NCBI GenBank assembly: GCA_015501075.1
Contig: JADNYJ010000010.1
Span: forward strand, 248,001-312,000
DNA length: 64,000 bases
DNA from: Gymnopilus junonius
Lineage: Eukaryota; Basidiomycota; Agaricomycetes; Agaricales; Galerinaceae
Direction of reading: 5' to 3'
Part shown: positions 22,377-34,036 of the stretch, one piece after another
Numbering within the stretch: position 1 is the first letter of the stretch
How the letters are laid out: each line of letters opens with the position of its first letter
Notes under the pieces: generated by a model
What the model was told of the DNA's origin: nothing
The model's input: the letters and a program-made list of their open reading frames with translations, nothing else
Database searches by the model: none
Made by a program: the position numbers and the translations under genes

Positions 22377-25300
22377 TTACTTCTTAGCAAGCATCTTCCG
22401 GAAGTCATCCTGACCTTTACCACCAGAAGAGCTGGATGGTGCTAGAGTTGCTTGAGAGGGTTGATCATCAGGTCGAGTGTTTGGGGCAGCTTTTTCTTTC
22501 TTGAAACCCAAGCCGGCTTTCGGTTTTGAGGGACCTAACCTCCTAGGTTTAAACAGGGTGTTCCCTTCACCCTTTTGCGATATTCCAGATGATTTAGGTT
22601 GAGGCACATCTTCAATCAACTCCAGGGCGTTTCCTTCGAATACAATAGGATCTGTTCTTAGCAGTAGTTTGCCAGCCTCCTTCCATGTCCGTCGTCTGTC
22701 AGCTAATCTAGAATTCAGAGGAAGAGGGTCCTTACCGCAGGGTTCTCCAGCTCCACTATAGCTTCTCGTTTATCGAGAAAAACTTCCACTCGCTTCACAG
22801 GAGCAAACTTTTCAAGGACTTGTTGCAACAGACCCTCCTGCGTAGAAGGCGGGAGATTTTTAATTCGGATCGACCTACTCCGCACCTCTGCCACTCGGCT
22901 TAAGCCAAGTTCAGATCTTGTAAAGGAATCAACATAGTATTTACTGCGATAATGAAAGATGCTCACTTGTGACGCGCACGAACACGGGGATCGGCTAGGG
23001 TTACAGCAATTCTTCGTTTCTTCAGTTCAAAATTATTAGCTGACAGGGCATTTTGGGCATCTTTCTGATTATACAAATGAGGTGACATTTATGAATCAGA
23101 ACAGATGACGCACCACTTCCTCGAACTCAATAAAAGCAAAGCCTCTGGCAAGGCCACTATCTTCAAGTGCCATCCTGACATCTTTGACAGGACCGTACTA
23201 CCGTGGACATGAAGGATGAGTGGGGTAGTGTAATGAAGAATTCAGACTTACAGTAGAGAAAAGCTTTTCCAAGTCGGCCTTGGTAGTGTATCTGCTCAGA
23301 CCAGCCACGTAGACCTCCTTCTCGTTAGCATCTTGATCTGTCCTTTCTTTTCTTCGTTCCGGATTCGATACATATACGTTCAGAGGAAGATTGGGTTCAA
23401 GCTCGCGTCCATGCAACTCTAACGCGCTTTGTGCTGCATCCTGCAGAAAACAGTCAACAAAAGCATTCTGCGCTGGAAGGGGAATGTTACCGGAGAGGTG
23501 TATTGAACATAACAGAACCGCCGAGTTGCCTTGAACTTTTTACTTGGCCATCGTATCTCAAAGATAATTCCATACTATACAAAAGTGCCACGTTGATTTC
23601 TAGAATTTTAATATGAATGTTGCTTAACAAGCCTACCTTTCCAAAGAGGTCTCTCATAGATGGGTCGTCTGCCGACTCTGGGAAATTCGTGACATATAGA
23701 GTTGATTTCCAAGCAAGATGCACAGATATTTCTTGGCCATGTATACGTTTCTTGTCCTTAGTCAGCGCAGCAGGCACATTATCCTGGGGACCATGTGTAA
23801 AAATACGGACCGCAGCAGAGAAGAACTTGTCAACTTACACGGTCAAAAAATTCCACAGTGGCTACGAGGGCCGATTCGAGCTTCGTGAATTTGATCTCAC
23901 GAATTCGCCCACACTTGTTTGTCAGGTGAGTGGCTATTCATTTGCAAAGTAACTGTGACGTACATCCTTGAAGAGCTTTTGGAGGTCTTCGTCTGCAGTT
24001 CCTTGCGGAAGGTCTGCAACGAAAACAGTCGAATTTTCCCGATCTCTAAAGTGGACGTGAGTTAAACAGTGGATGCAGCATATTGAATGGACTGACCGTT
24101 TGAGAGGAGGTGCTTTCTGCTCTAAAGGACTGTAAACGGCAGCGCCTCAATGCGGAAGAAGCTCTGAACATACCTATTTTTGCCTTTTTGTTGGTGACTG
24201 GAGACTGATCCTCTTCCACACTCCGTTTCGTCCCTTTTTTCGGTTGTTGCTGATCAACTTCCATGGCATTGTCTGCGGTCTCTGTAACAGGTGCTTCTGG
24301 AATAGGTGCTTCAGCGACAGGCAAACTAGTCTGAGCTTCCGTTAATATCTGCATTTCGTATGCAGCTTTTGCAGCTTCCTGAACGTCGCTATCAACGGAA
24401 GACTGAACAATGGGACGCTATGTGAACGTACTCTTGACCGTCTCATATTAGTCTGGTATTGAGCGGTCTCTATCTTGTCTAAACAAGCATTTATTTGTTC
24501 AAGATCTCCGTGAAGGTGTTCAAATGATATCCATGCTTCCCAGATAGCTTCCGGCCAATCAAGTTGCTTTGAATGCACCTTTGAGAATTCATCCCGAGCC
24601 TCGTCAAATTTCTGGTGTTTGCTGTTCCACATCAGTTGATTAGTTAGGCATTGATAAGAAAGAAGCCAAATTATTAAATGGTGCTCACATCAAGGCATCA
24701 GTGTATTGAAGCCAGATTTGGTAGTTTGATCTCGAATGTTCGGCTGCAGCTTTCCACACCTGGAAGACACTGTCGGCCAAACCGACGTTTTCATACTGGA
24801 AGAATGTCAGATAAATGATAGGAACTTATAAACCGAGCACATACTATTGAGGCAAGGAACTTCTCCAATCGCAATTTGGCGTCGATAGTTTTTGAAGCTG
24901 ACGCATAAAAGGCTATTAAATCAGTCGTTGAAACAAAGGTTTAAAGCAAACGTGTACCTTGATGAGCCATTTCAATGCCGCTTTCCAATACGCCAACGAG
25001 GGTTGGTAGAGTATTCTCGTCTAAACGCACATAAATTGAAAGTCATATTCAACAAATACGTACGGACAAACCTCCTTTATCTGCCTCGAGAAGCCGTTTT
25101 TCATATCCACCCCTTGCAAGCACAAGAGGAACAAGTTGCTCGACATCACTGGGAACAAGTTTCGCATCAATTGCTTTATTGTAAGTTTCTGCGTGTTTTC
25201 ATTTGATCGGTTAAGTTGCAGAATGCAGACTAAAAAGGTACAAACCAGGGACTGTTTCGATCCCTTCTGGGACCTCTTCCGAAGAGTTGAGTCTTTCCTT

Positions 25301-26681
25301 CAAAAGGGTGAGCTAGGGCAATACTCAATGAGAAGACCTTACTTACCAGGAATCTGATGTATCGCGACCAGACTTCCCCTGAGCCTGGTACACTTCGCAC
25401 TGCCCGTCTATAGATATCAAGTTCGAGTTCAATGCCAAAATCCATTATTCGCTGCAAAGGGCTTTAGTAAAAATATACTTAGCGAAGGAGTAGGACGCAC
25501 CATGGCATCGCAATAACTGGTCCAGAATAGTCGAAGAGCTTCTTCTGCACCCGGTTCTCCTGCAAACCTTCTTCTAGCCGTTTCGGCAATAGCTCGCTCA
25601 TGTACCCCGCGAGTGACGAATAGATCAGGGTTTTTTGCCCTACGTTCATGACCGATATATTGATTAAAGGAATCCAACGAATTGCCTGTCTGTGTCTTTC
25701 GAAAGAGAATCAGAAAGAAGAAAGAAGGGAATGATGGTATAAATTACAATGGCTGCTTCCAGTCGTTCTCGTCGTTCAAAAGCTTTCAAACCTTGTCCAC
25801 GAATTTTAGATGTGGCTACCAGAAGAGATTCATAGTCCTGAGCGGGAAGATAATTGGTGGTGAAAGACGAATACGACTGGAAAGTTTCTTCAATATCTGG
25901 AAGAAGCTTTAATACACATGCAATACTCGGAATTACTAAACACACTTGAGTGTGGTTGACGGAGACGGTCGAGAAGCAGCCTTTGGACATGTTCTACCAA
26001 AGCTGGCCTGCAGGGTTTTGTCAGGTAGTGTATCTGGAAAGGAAGGAGGCTCACTTTTCAGACTGGTCGGAGGCTTCAAGCATTTCCATTTCCCAGTCTC
26101 GCTGGGCATCCCAGAGTTTATAGCTCTGCAAATGAAATGAGTTGAGTGGGAAGGAAGACCAGATCGGGGACTGACCTCAGTCAGGTGCGCAAGTCCCTTC
26201 CTCACAACCTCGTCGATGGCCTCGCGTGTCCAAGCAGTAGTAAAGACATCTCCGAGGGCCTCTGGCCGTAACTGTTCCCCGGAGGTATAAAGAGCATGGC
26301 GTTCAATGATAAATTTAAATGTTTCTGCAGGATGGGGATGGCTTTATTATAACGTTAAGCGAGTAATGGAAGTTACTGGCAGCAAGACTCACATAAGTAA
26401 TCATTCTCGGCACGGAAATACAGCGCAAGCAATTCCTGGATGCCTTCTTCCGTGTCCAAGTCCACCGATTGCTCTTTGCTCTGGAGGAGTGGCAGCCAAA
26501 CATCATCTCCGGCAGACAAGAATTGTGTCATCATTTCCATTGCAGACTGGGCTTCGGCCTCCATTCCGGGAAGGGACTGGGCCAAGCGGATGTGCTGGGC
26601 ATGCAGAGATACATCATAGGGCTTTTCTGCTATGACGTTGAGGACATTGGCCAGGGCATCGAGAGACTCTGATTCGTCCAT
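22377..26681 (-). CDS. PRP24: U6 snRNP assembly factor Prp24/SART3 homologue
   Basis: A nuclear factor that binds U6 snRNA and promotes U4/U6 annealing during spliceosome recycling. It starts at ATG 26681 (MDESESLDALANVLNVIAEK). Unlike yeast Prp24 it keeps the SART3-type N-terminal HAT repeats: LAQSLPGMEAEAQSAMEMM, HERRAKNPDLFV, ELELDIYRRAVRSVPGSGEV, YQIWLQYTDAL and LDWPEAIWEAWISFEHLHGD. A basic linker (KKGTKRSVEEDQSP) leads to four RRMs: NSTVFVADLPQGTADEDLQK, STLYVTNFPESADDPSMRDL, KEVYVAGLSRYTTKADLEKL with GFAFIEFE, and RSIRIKNLPPSTQEGL. It ends with GKGQDDFRKMLAKK, which matches the LSm-interaction motif at the C-terminus of this family. About 16 short introns, no frame break. It is head-to-head with the F-box gene at 27047. 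Confidence 0.93.
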
Positions 26682-27046
26682 GACTGAACGCGTTATAGCA
26701 GTACGCGCCGACACAGCCACCGATCTGACTTGATCCGCATTTGTGTTTCTTGTCTATTACACCACAGAGCAGTACAGCTCTCTCATTACATTTCCGTTGT
26801 CTCCAGTTAATTCTCTCCGATGTTACTATCGCCGACCTTCCGTCGGATCCTTCTCCATTCCTCATATAAAAGAACGATGAGACTCTCACTGGACATTCTC
26901 TTCTTTTCCCCCTTGTCGTCTCATGTAGCATATGCCGTCCCGCTCTTCCAGCTCTCGGTGGCCTGTGCTCAACCTTAGTCGTTCTTTGGTCAATTACTTC
27001 AAGTCCAAATTGTCGTGCACCTTGTCAATAGCGTCTTATTTTTTCC
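26682..27046. promoter_or_regulatory. Divergent promoter region, Prp24 homologue / F-box gene
   Basis: 365 bp separate the start codons of two divergently transcribed genes. The right half is pyrimidine-rich (TTCTCTTCTTTTCCCCCTTG near 26895-26915), as expected for fungal core promoters. An ACGCGT word lies within 15 bases upstream of the minus-strand start (26687-26692). No clear TATA box is visible toward the Prp24 homologue. Confidence 0.5.
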
Positions 27047-28369
27047 ATGTTGCCTTGTACTCACTTCTTTACCAGTTCCTTCACCTTCGGAAGCCAACTG
27101 CCTTCTGAACCGCTGAACCATTCCATCACAAAACCCGGAATCATCAGCTACCCACGTCCATTACAACGTCATATCGCACGCAAATACAATGCGAATCGTA
27201 TCCACTTCATTCAGCGGCTTCCAGTCGAGATCATTAGCCTCATCTTTGTCATCGGCGCAGAGCTGGACATAATCTTCCCTATCATCATATCACATGTATG
27301 CAGCACCTGGAGGCAAATTGCGCTGCATACTCCTGCAATATGGCGCCGTATTACTTTAGGTCCCGAAGAAGACATGTGGCGCGAGCGAATCTACCGTGCG
27401 AGGGCGTGTACTTTGGACATCCAACTATTACCATACCGAACAGCTGCATCCGGTGTTCGCATACCCCAAGATCTGAACCCTTACAACGTGTATTGGTGCA
27501 TGCAGATAGCCCTGCCTCATATACGCCAATGGCGTTCACTTGATATTTGTTTTGCGGAATATTCACCTCACCTTTGGAAGGCAACTCTGAGTGGCTGTAC
27601 TGTACCAGCCCCTTTACTCAAAGAACTATCCCTCATCTATCGCCGGAATGACGACACTCAAGAGTTTATTCTCTTTTCTGCCTTTTCTCCTCGTCTGCGC
27701 CGGTTGACGGTGGATGGAATAAGGCTGGTGTGGATGCCATCATTGTTCGGGAATTTGACATTCCTAGACTACACGCATCATGGATTTACTAGTGGACATC
27801 AAGCAGTGCACGATGTACTCTCCGCTTTGACAGTGACGACTCGGCTTCATGAATTCCGAATATTGTTCCCTCGGAGACGGACAGTTCGTTTACCATCGCG
27901 CCGTGATATTGTCAATAAGCGCGTGTTCCTTCCACACCTCAGACAGCTTGAATTGAGAGTTGACGGATCCGACATTCCTTTTGAACTTGCACACCTCGTC
28001 AGCCTCATATCCTCTCCCTTCCTTTCTTCCTTGCGCCTCGTTGATCTGAGACGCGCGCCACATTCCTTTCCAAGCCTGAAATCTTTCTTCTATGTATGTG
28101 CCCTTCCTCCCAACCTGCGCTTCATCTACGTCGGTCATTCCTGGTATGATCCACTCATGATTCGCGTCATGACCCATTCACTTCCACAGTTGTCCAGAAT
28201 TGTGGTCAAGAGGTCCCGTGCACCAGAACAGGTGCTGAATGTGCGTCAGAAGACCAGCAGAGACTACAGTTCACGTTCCTTCAGGCAAGCACACGGACCA
28301 AATTCTCATAGACATTATCAGATCGACCATCTTAGTGTACAATACTTCGCAAGGGGTAGCAAGGCCTAG
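27047..28369 (+). CDS. F-box domain protein, single exon
   Basis: An uninterrupted frame of 440 codons from ATG 27047. Residues about 54-100 read RLPVEIISLIFVIGAELDII and SHVCSTWRQIALHTPAIWRR, the F-box form typical of the large family in Agaricomycetes (LP.EI...IF ... VC..WR.IA...P.LW..I). The rest is leucine-rich (SRLRLVDLRRAPHSF, LPHLRQLELRV, NLTFLDYTHHGF) and probably folds as irregular leucine-rich repeats for substrate binding. A role as SCF ubiquitin-ligase adaptor is inferred from family. Single-exon structure is common in this family and unlike its intron-rich neighbours. A short intron near 28230 could replace the last 45 residues. Confidence 0.8.
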   Translation: MLPCTHFFTSSFTFGSQLPSEPLNHSITKPGIISYPRPLQRHIARKYNANRIHFIQRLPVEIISLIFVIGAELDIIFPIIISHVCSTWRQIALHTPAIWRRITLGPEEDMWRERIYRARACTLDIQLLPYRTAASGVRIPQDLNPYNVYWCMQIALPHIRQWRSLDICFAEYSPHLWKATLSGCTVPAPLLKELSLIYRRNDDTQEFILFSAFSPRLRRLTVDGIRLVWMPSLFGNLTFLDYTHHGFTSGHQAVHDVLSALTVTTRLHEFRILFPRRRTVRLPSRRDIVNKRVFLPHLRQLELRVDGSDIPFELAHLVSLISSPFLSSLRLVDLRRAPHSFPSLKSFFYVCALPPNLRFIYVGHSWYDPLMIRVMTHSLPQLSRIVVKRSRAPEQVLNVRQKTSRDYSSRSFRQAHGPNSHRHYQIDHLSVQYFARGSKA

Positions 28370-28740
28370 TACCTCTAACTCTCCCATTTTCACTTTCTTT
28401 AAGTCAGGTCTATTACATTGCGTACTTACACTCATTCCACAGTCGTTGTTGTTTCTCTATTGCTTGAATGTATTATATTTTACATAATGGTTTCCGTCCC
28501 CGTTTCAGAAAAATCCCTGAACGTTGGATGAGGAGAGACAAAAGGGACGAGAAAGGTATTCTTTGCGCATGCGAAGCCGTGAGAAATAGGGGCAGTTGGC
28601 TCAGTCCCGTGAAATTTCCACCGGACCGGCTAACCACATCTGCTGAACTTGCGCCTCACTATAACTTCATTGCTCTATCGCGAAAAGAAGATGCGGCGAA
28701 TTTCACACATTAGTTTTTGTTCGACTTCCTCAGATATTCA

Positions 28741-29877
28741 ATGATGTCTTCTCCACAGTCCTATCGCCCTCAGGTTTCGAATGACTTGTCTGGAAGAGTC
28801 GCTCTCGTCACTGGGGGTGGCACAGGAATCGGCCTGATGATCGCGCAGGGGCTCGCCGCAGCTGGAGCGAAGGTTTATATCACCGGGCGCCGTCTTGCTG
28901 TGCTTGAAAAAGTTTCTGTCAGTTGGGATAGACAAATCGGAGGAGAAATCTTGCCGTACGTTTGAAAAAGAAAAACTTGCTAAAAGGTGGACAGTTGCTT
29001 ATCCGCATCTTCACTTTAGCTTGCAAGTTGACGTGACTGATAAGACAAGCATTTCAAATGCAAAAAAATTTATTGAGGGGAAGGAGGGAAAATTGCACAT
29101 CCTTGTCAACAAGTAAGCCGTTCTTTCTAGGTCAGGCTTTCATGTAACGTTGGTTTCGCTCAGTGCTGGTCAAGAGGGACCAAAGTCACTATTTTTCAGT
29201 GATCCTTCTGCGCCTGAGAGTAAGACAGCAGAGTCGCTGGGGACTGCTTTATTCAACAACGAAAGCCTCGAGGAATGGGCTGATCACTACAAGATCAACT
29301 CAGCGTCTATATTTTTTGTCACCACTGCTTTTCTCGGGCTACTTGCAAAAGGCTCAGAAGATGAGAAGGGATATTTATCAAGTGTGATTAACATAACAAG
29401 CATTAGCGGGCTAATTAAGCTCGCGCAGGACCATGTACGATTTTTAAATATTTTTCACTTACCAGTGTTTTTACTGACGCCAATCATTGGTACGCAAGTT
29501 CTGTTATAACAGCGCGAAAGCAGCCGCTACTCATTTAACCAAGATGTTCTCTACCGAGCTCGCCCTCAAGAATATACCCGTACGTGTGAACTCCATCGCT
29601 CCTGGAGTTTACGCCTCGGAAATGACGCTTGACGAGATACCTTCTGACTTGGTCGATAAGATCGGCAAGGGCATAAATCCTGTACCATCTAAGAGGGCTG
29701 GAACGTCAGTACTCGCTTGGAGATTTTTTGATTTTTTTTTGCTGAAATCCAAATTTCAGTGGACAGGAGATGGCCGCCACTGCAGTCTATCTCGCCTCTC
29801 GTGCAGGTGGATATGTCTATGGACAGGAACTTATCATTGACGGTGGATATACCGCCGTCAACCCTTCTACGGTGTGA
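28741..29877 (+). CDS. Short-chain dehydrogenase/reductase
   Basis: An NAD(P)(H)-dependent classical SDR of about 300 aa. The start is ATG 28741 or 28744 (MSSPQSYRPQVSNDLSGRVA). Motifs in order: cofactor-binding TGGGTGIG; GAKVYITGRR; QVDVTDKTSISNAKKFIE; the NAG motif LHILVNNAG, split by the intron 29114-29162; catalytic Asn region HYKINSASIFFV; Ser in NITSISGLIK; catalytic YNSAK; NSIAPGVYASEM; and the end GYVYGQELIIDGGYTAVNP. Five introns of 50-80 nt can be placed and the frame stays intact throughout. The substrate cannot be told from sequence. It resembles the family often labelled rhamnolipid-biosynthesis-type 3-oxoacyl reductase in fungal annotation, without evidence for that reaction. 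Confidence 0.92.
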
Positions 29878-30368
29878 CTTTTTGTGATACTTGTGTAGAT
29901 CGATGTTAAGTAATAGGGGAGCTTTAACTAAGTAGAGGCTTAGACTCGACGGCTGGTGTAACAACGAACTTGAATGGAACACTTACTACTGCATCGTAGT
30001 TCAATGACCAAGTAGCACCAAGGCGCGAGAGGAGAAAGCAAGCAGCTCTGAAATAGAATAAAATGGTTGAGAGTATTAGTGACCGCATTGCTTGGCCATT
30101 GCCCAAACTTTCCATTGATCGGTGCGGGCGCTTAAGCACAGATGGTTTGTTAAGCGCATTTTAATAATAATTTATTTGTGTCTCAAGCCCAAACGACTTC
30201 CATCAGAGCATACAGCGCTTTCATCAACTTCATCAACGACACTTGCTTTTCTTGGCTTTCCTTTCCTTTCTCAAGTCGGATTTGGATCCGGGTCACAGGG
30301 AGTGATACGTGACACGTGATGCCTCCCGCTTTCAACGTAATCGACGCCTCTGACTTTTTCGGAACATC
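29878..30368. other. Intergenic, no gene recognised
   Basis: About 490 bp downstream of the dehydrogenase. Only short frames on both strands, none with family resemblance. A TTGGCTTTCCTTTCCTTTCT tract near 30250 may belong to a promoter of whatever lies at 30369. Confidence 0.4.
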
Positions 30369-30582
30369 ATGCCACCCCGAGAACAACTGCCTGTGAGTGC
30401 CAGCGCTACTCTGACTGTCCGAAATAGATCATAGTCCTACCATAGATGAGGGGATTGCGGGTTTATCGAAGGTCAGATGGCGCCATGAACAGCGTTTCCA
30501 ACAAGGCGGGTATGCCTCCCCGGTCTGGGATGATGCTATGCAGCCTCAGGTTGATTTGCAATGCTCTTCCCCTCCGTACTGA
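30369..30582 (+). other. Possible small gene of unknown function
   Basis: ATG 30369 opens MPPREQLPV and soon stops. Downstream, a frame from about 30435 reads SPTIDEGIAGLSKVRWRHEQ, then RFQQGGYASPVWDDAMQPQ and a stop near 30582. That second part has the composition of real protein. A splice joining the two needs an intron of only 31-35 nt, or a one-base indel. A minus-strand frame of 134 codons (30546-30950) partly overlaps. I do not recognise either product. Confidence 0.25.
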
Positions 30583-31017
30583 TTCCGGAGGACCGTAAAC
30601 CCCGGAAGATACATCCTTGTCTGTTTAAAAATATTTTGGGCAGTGGGGCCAGCCTTGCTGCGTGTGATCAATGAAGTTCCTGCAGTGGCAGGTCCAGAGG
30701 TTCTAGAAAGTTCAGGCCTGGCGCTTCGTCGCTGCATCCTATTGTTGGAGGGCGTGACGTGGTGTGCTCCATAGCGCACGGCTGGGATATGAACGGTTTT
30801 GTGGTGGACGTTGGTGAAAACCGAAGGGCTCAGGTATGTTGATACGATTAGATATGATGTTCGGATGAGTTCATATGGAAAAGGAAAGATTTTGATCGCT
30901 TTGCATGTTTGAGGGCGTGAGAAGACAAGGTCCCTGTGCAGAGCTCCCAAGTTGGAGTCCTCCAGGCGATCTGGACTTTAACGGCATTTCATTTCTCTTT
31001 CTCTTTCCTCCACTCGC
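30583..31017. promoter_or_regulatory. Upstream region of the KRE6-type gene
   Basis: 435 bp before the KRE6-like start. The last 60 bases are rich in TTTCTC/TCTTTC with CCTCCACTCGC just before ATG 31018, like a typical basidiomycete core promoter and leader. No TATA box stands out. Confidence 0.4.
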
Positions 31018-33420
31018 ATGTCTCGTCCTAGTCGCAGACAAGTCCAACAACCGGCTCCTCAATACGCTGTTGTGCCTCAACAAAGTCCAACTCGAGGCAA
31101 TTCCTACTCATCAGGTTCACACTATGTTTACCAGCAGCAACAGCCAACGGTTTCCCAAGTTGGAGGTCCACGTCCGGTCAGGTCAGCGTCTGCGAACAGT
31201 CGAACTACTAGACAACAGCAGCAACAAGGGCAGAATGCGATTGCGAGGGGTGTGGCTACGGGAAACATTGGTGCAGGATATGGTCCTTATGCAGTTCGTC
31301 CTTCTCTTTCCTAGGAAAGCACTTCCACTAATGCATTCTATCAGTATCACCCAGATCAGGCACGGGAGACAGGCGTTTATTCAAATACTCGTTTCAGCGC
31401 GTCCCCTTCAGAAACTTCAGTAGGAACCCCTCCCACACGAGAAAAAGTACCACCCCCGCCGCAACCTCCACCTCAACCTGCAGCACCAACAACGACGACA
31501 GTACCACAATATATGTGGGATAAGGACCTCGACCTCGACGACGCATTCCATAATCCTGATCCTCGTGGAGATTCAAGTTTTACTATATTCTCTGCTCGAG
31601 GCTGGGTCAACAGCGGAGCCATCCTCTTCCTCATTCTCGGATTGATCACCTTATTCATGGGATACCCATTAGCATACCATTATACCCACCTACCTCAACG
31701 ATTTGTTGGGTTTAACGTCGGCGGAATCAATGCCTCTGGGCAAATACCTGATCTTCCTAACCTCCCTGGCCTTATTGACCCGGAAACGCCCAAATCTGCC
31801 TTCACACGAGTGGGATCAGACGGAAAATTATATAACTTGGTGTTCAGTGACGAATTTAATACGGATGGGCGGTCATTTTATCCTGGCGATGATCCTTTCT
31901 GGGAAGCAGTAGATTTGCATTATTGGTATGTTTCCTTAGATTTAGCTAGAGCGACATAGAACTAATATGCTTAGGCCCACCGGAGACGCAGAATGGTATG
32001 ATCCATCGGTATGCGCCTTCTATTACATCTCCCTTCAATTCAGGGTTTCATGCATGACTTTGCAGGCAGTGACCACTGCAGGGGGGAAACTAGTCATCAC
32101 AATGACAGAACAGCAAACGCACGACTTAAACTTTCAAAGCGGTTCGTACATCGTCCTTAATGGCATCTATCCATCTATCTAGCGTTGTACTTACTTTATC
32201 TAGGAATGGTCACTACGTGGAACAAGCTATGCTTTACTACGGGCTATATAGAGGTGTCCGTCAGCATGCCTGGAAGTCCGTCGGCTCCTGGCTTGTGGCC
32301 AGGTGAGCTTCTTTTACATATGGATTTTTTAATGTTTTACCAATTGATTTTCAGCTGCCTGGACATTGGGGAATCTGGTACATATCTATTCCTTGTCATT
32401 ATGTAAAGCTCATCGAAATTTTTAGGGCCGGGCGGGTTACGGTGCCACGACTGAAGGGATGTGGCCATACAGTTACGATGCTTGTGATGTCGGTACGTTC
32501 CCTGCCCAGCTAAACAAGAACGAGACACCATCTGCCATGGCTACCAACGGCCCAAATAGTGGTCCTCAAAGTTCACAACCGGGACAAAAACTTTCAGCCT
32601 GTACATGTCCTGGCAGTGACCACCCAGGACCTAGTACAAACGTTGGTCGAGGCGTACCAGAAATTGATATTTTTGAAACGCAAATCGACACTTCTAGGAT
32701 GCAAGGCCAAGTCTCTCAAAGTTTCCAATGTGCCCCTTATAATGCCAATTTTGACTGGAGCAGTGACACTCCAGCTACGACACTTTTTTCTTCGCAGACC
32801 GCCCTCAACAGTTATAAAGGAGGCCCTTTCCAACAAGCGATGTCGGCCGTCACATACATCGATAACGATCTATATGGCGGCAATAGTTTTGCACCATATG
32901 GATTTGAATGGTGGTCTGATCCTAAGAATCGCGACGATGGATACATAACATGGTTTAGCAATGGCCAGAAGACTTGGACTGCGACTTCTGCCTCCATTGG
33001 TCCTGATACAACTGCACAGATCTCACAGAGACTCATTTCAGAAGAACCTCAGGTGAGCAGCTTTTGATTTAGCCTCTGCGATTCCACGGCTACTTATCCA
33101 AGCAGTACATAATATTCAACCTAGGACTAGCGGCTTCTTTCCAAAAGCCCGATTTCAAGCATATGACATTTCCCGTTCAAATGTTTTTTGATTATATTCG
33201 GATATATCAACGACAAGGCGTCAAGGATGGGCTTACGTGTGACCCTCCCGATAGGCCAACAGCCAACTACATAGCCAAGTGCATTTGCTTATGTTACATT
33301 CTCAAACAGGTTCTGACATTTAAATCCAGTCATATTGATGCTTATATGAACCCCAACCTCACGACATGGGCGCAAGCCAATCAAACATTTCCTCGAAATT
33401 CCCTTTATGATGGGTGTTAA
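31018..33420 (+). CDS. KRE6: Kre6/Skn1-type beta-1,6-glucan synthesis protein (GH16)
   Basis: A type II membrane protein of about 655 aa in the secretory pathway, needed for cell-wall beta-1,6-glucan. The N-terminal cytosolic part (residues 1-150) is Gln/Pro/Ser-rich (YVYQQQQPTVSQ, PPPPQPPPQPAAP). One membrane helix follows, SGAILFLILGLITLFMGYPL (about 31614-31673). The lumenal SKN1/GH16 domain includes YNLVFSDEFNTDGRSFYPGD, DPFWEAVDLHYW, LVITMTEQQTHDLNFQSG, the catalytic EIDIFETQID (E..D..E of GH16), DNDLYGGNSFAPYGFEWW and FFDYIRIYQ. Eight introns; the first is best read as 31252-31314 (63 nt), which removes an in-frame TAG. It ends at TAA 33418-33420. KRE6 and SKN1 cannot be separated by sight. 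Confidence 0.92.
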
Positions 33421-34036
33421 AATCAGCATACACTCTGACGCATTTTCACGACGCATACCTTGACTATCTAGTCCAGCTCATCCTTAATGCCGCCTATCTT
33501 GCATGGCTACGACCGCAATGACTCACGTTCAATCAATCAACGGCTTTTACGGATTTTGTACTTTCGTTGTGCAATTGTACTACTTCGCTAGCATGTTTTT
33601 TATACTACAATTTTGGATTAAATCCGCCTTGTTTCAAGTACTTGAAGTATCTATCCCCGATCCTATATTTTGACGTATTTATTTTCTTTTATACGAGGGG
33701 CTCTGTGTACTGGTTATTAGGTTGGCGCTAAAACGACAGTAATAGTACTTTCTGACGTCGCGGGATTGTACGTTCGGCTGCCGATCTACTCGAACTTAGA
33801 ATCCATAATATAATTCGGTCAGATAGCGATCGCAATCCTTCAGTTCTACTTGTTCTGTACTATTACATTGAACAACTATGAACTTTCGGTATCAGCTGTT
33901 TCCAATCTTGAAAGCATCGTGCGTCTGCTAAATATATTCTTTTGCGTAATTGTGATTTCCTTTTTCGCGAACCATTATCAACGTTTGACCGCTTCCACCT
34001 AATACATGTGTTCTCCTCCCACAAGACTGGCATCCC
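33421..34036. other. Intergenic, AT-rich
   Basis: About 600 bp with no open frame of note. It holds the 3' flank of the KRE6-type gene and the promoter of the ULP2-type gene. No repeats or RNA genes are recognised. Confidence 0.4.

Noticed and set aside
30546..30950. 134-codon minus-strand frame
   Set aside because: No family resemblance and no splice context; it overlaps the probable promoter of the KRE6-type gene. Kept only as an alternative in the 30369 entry.
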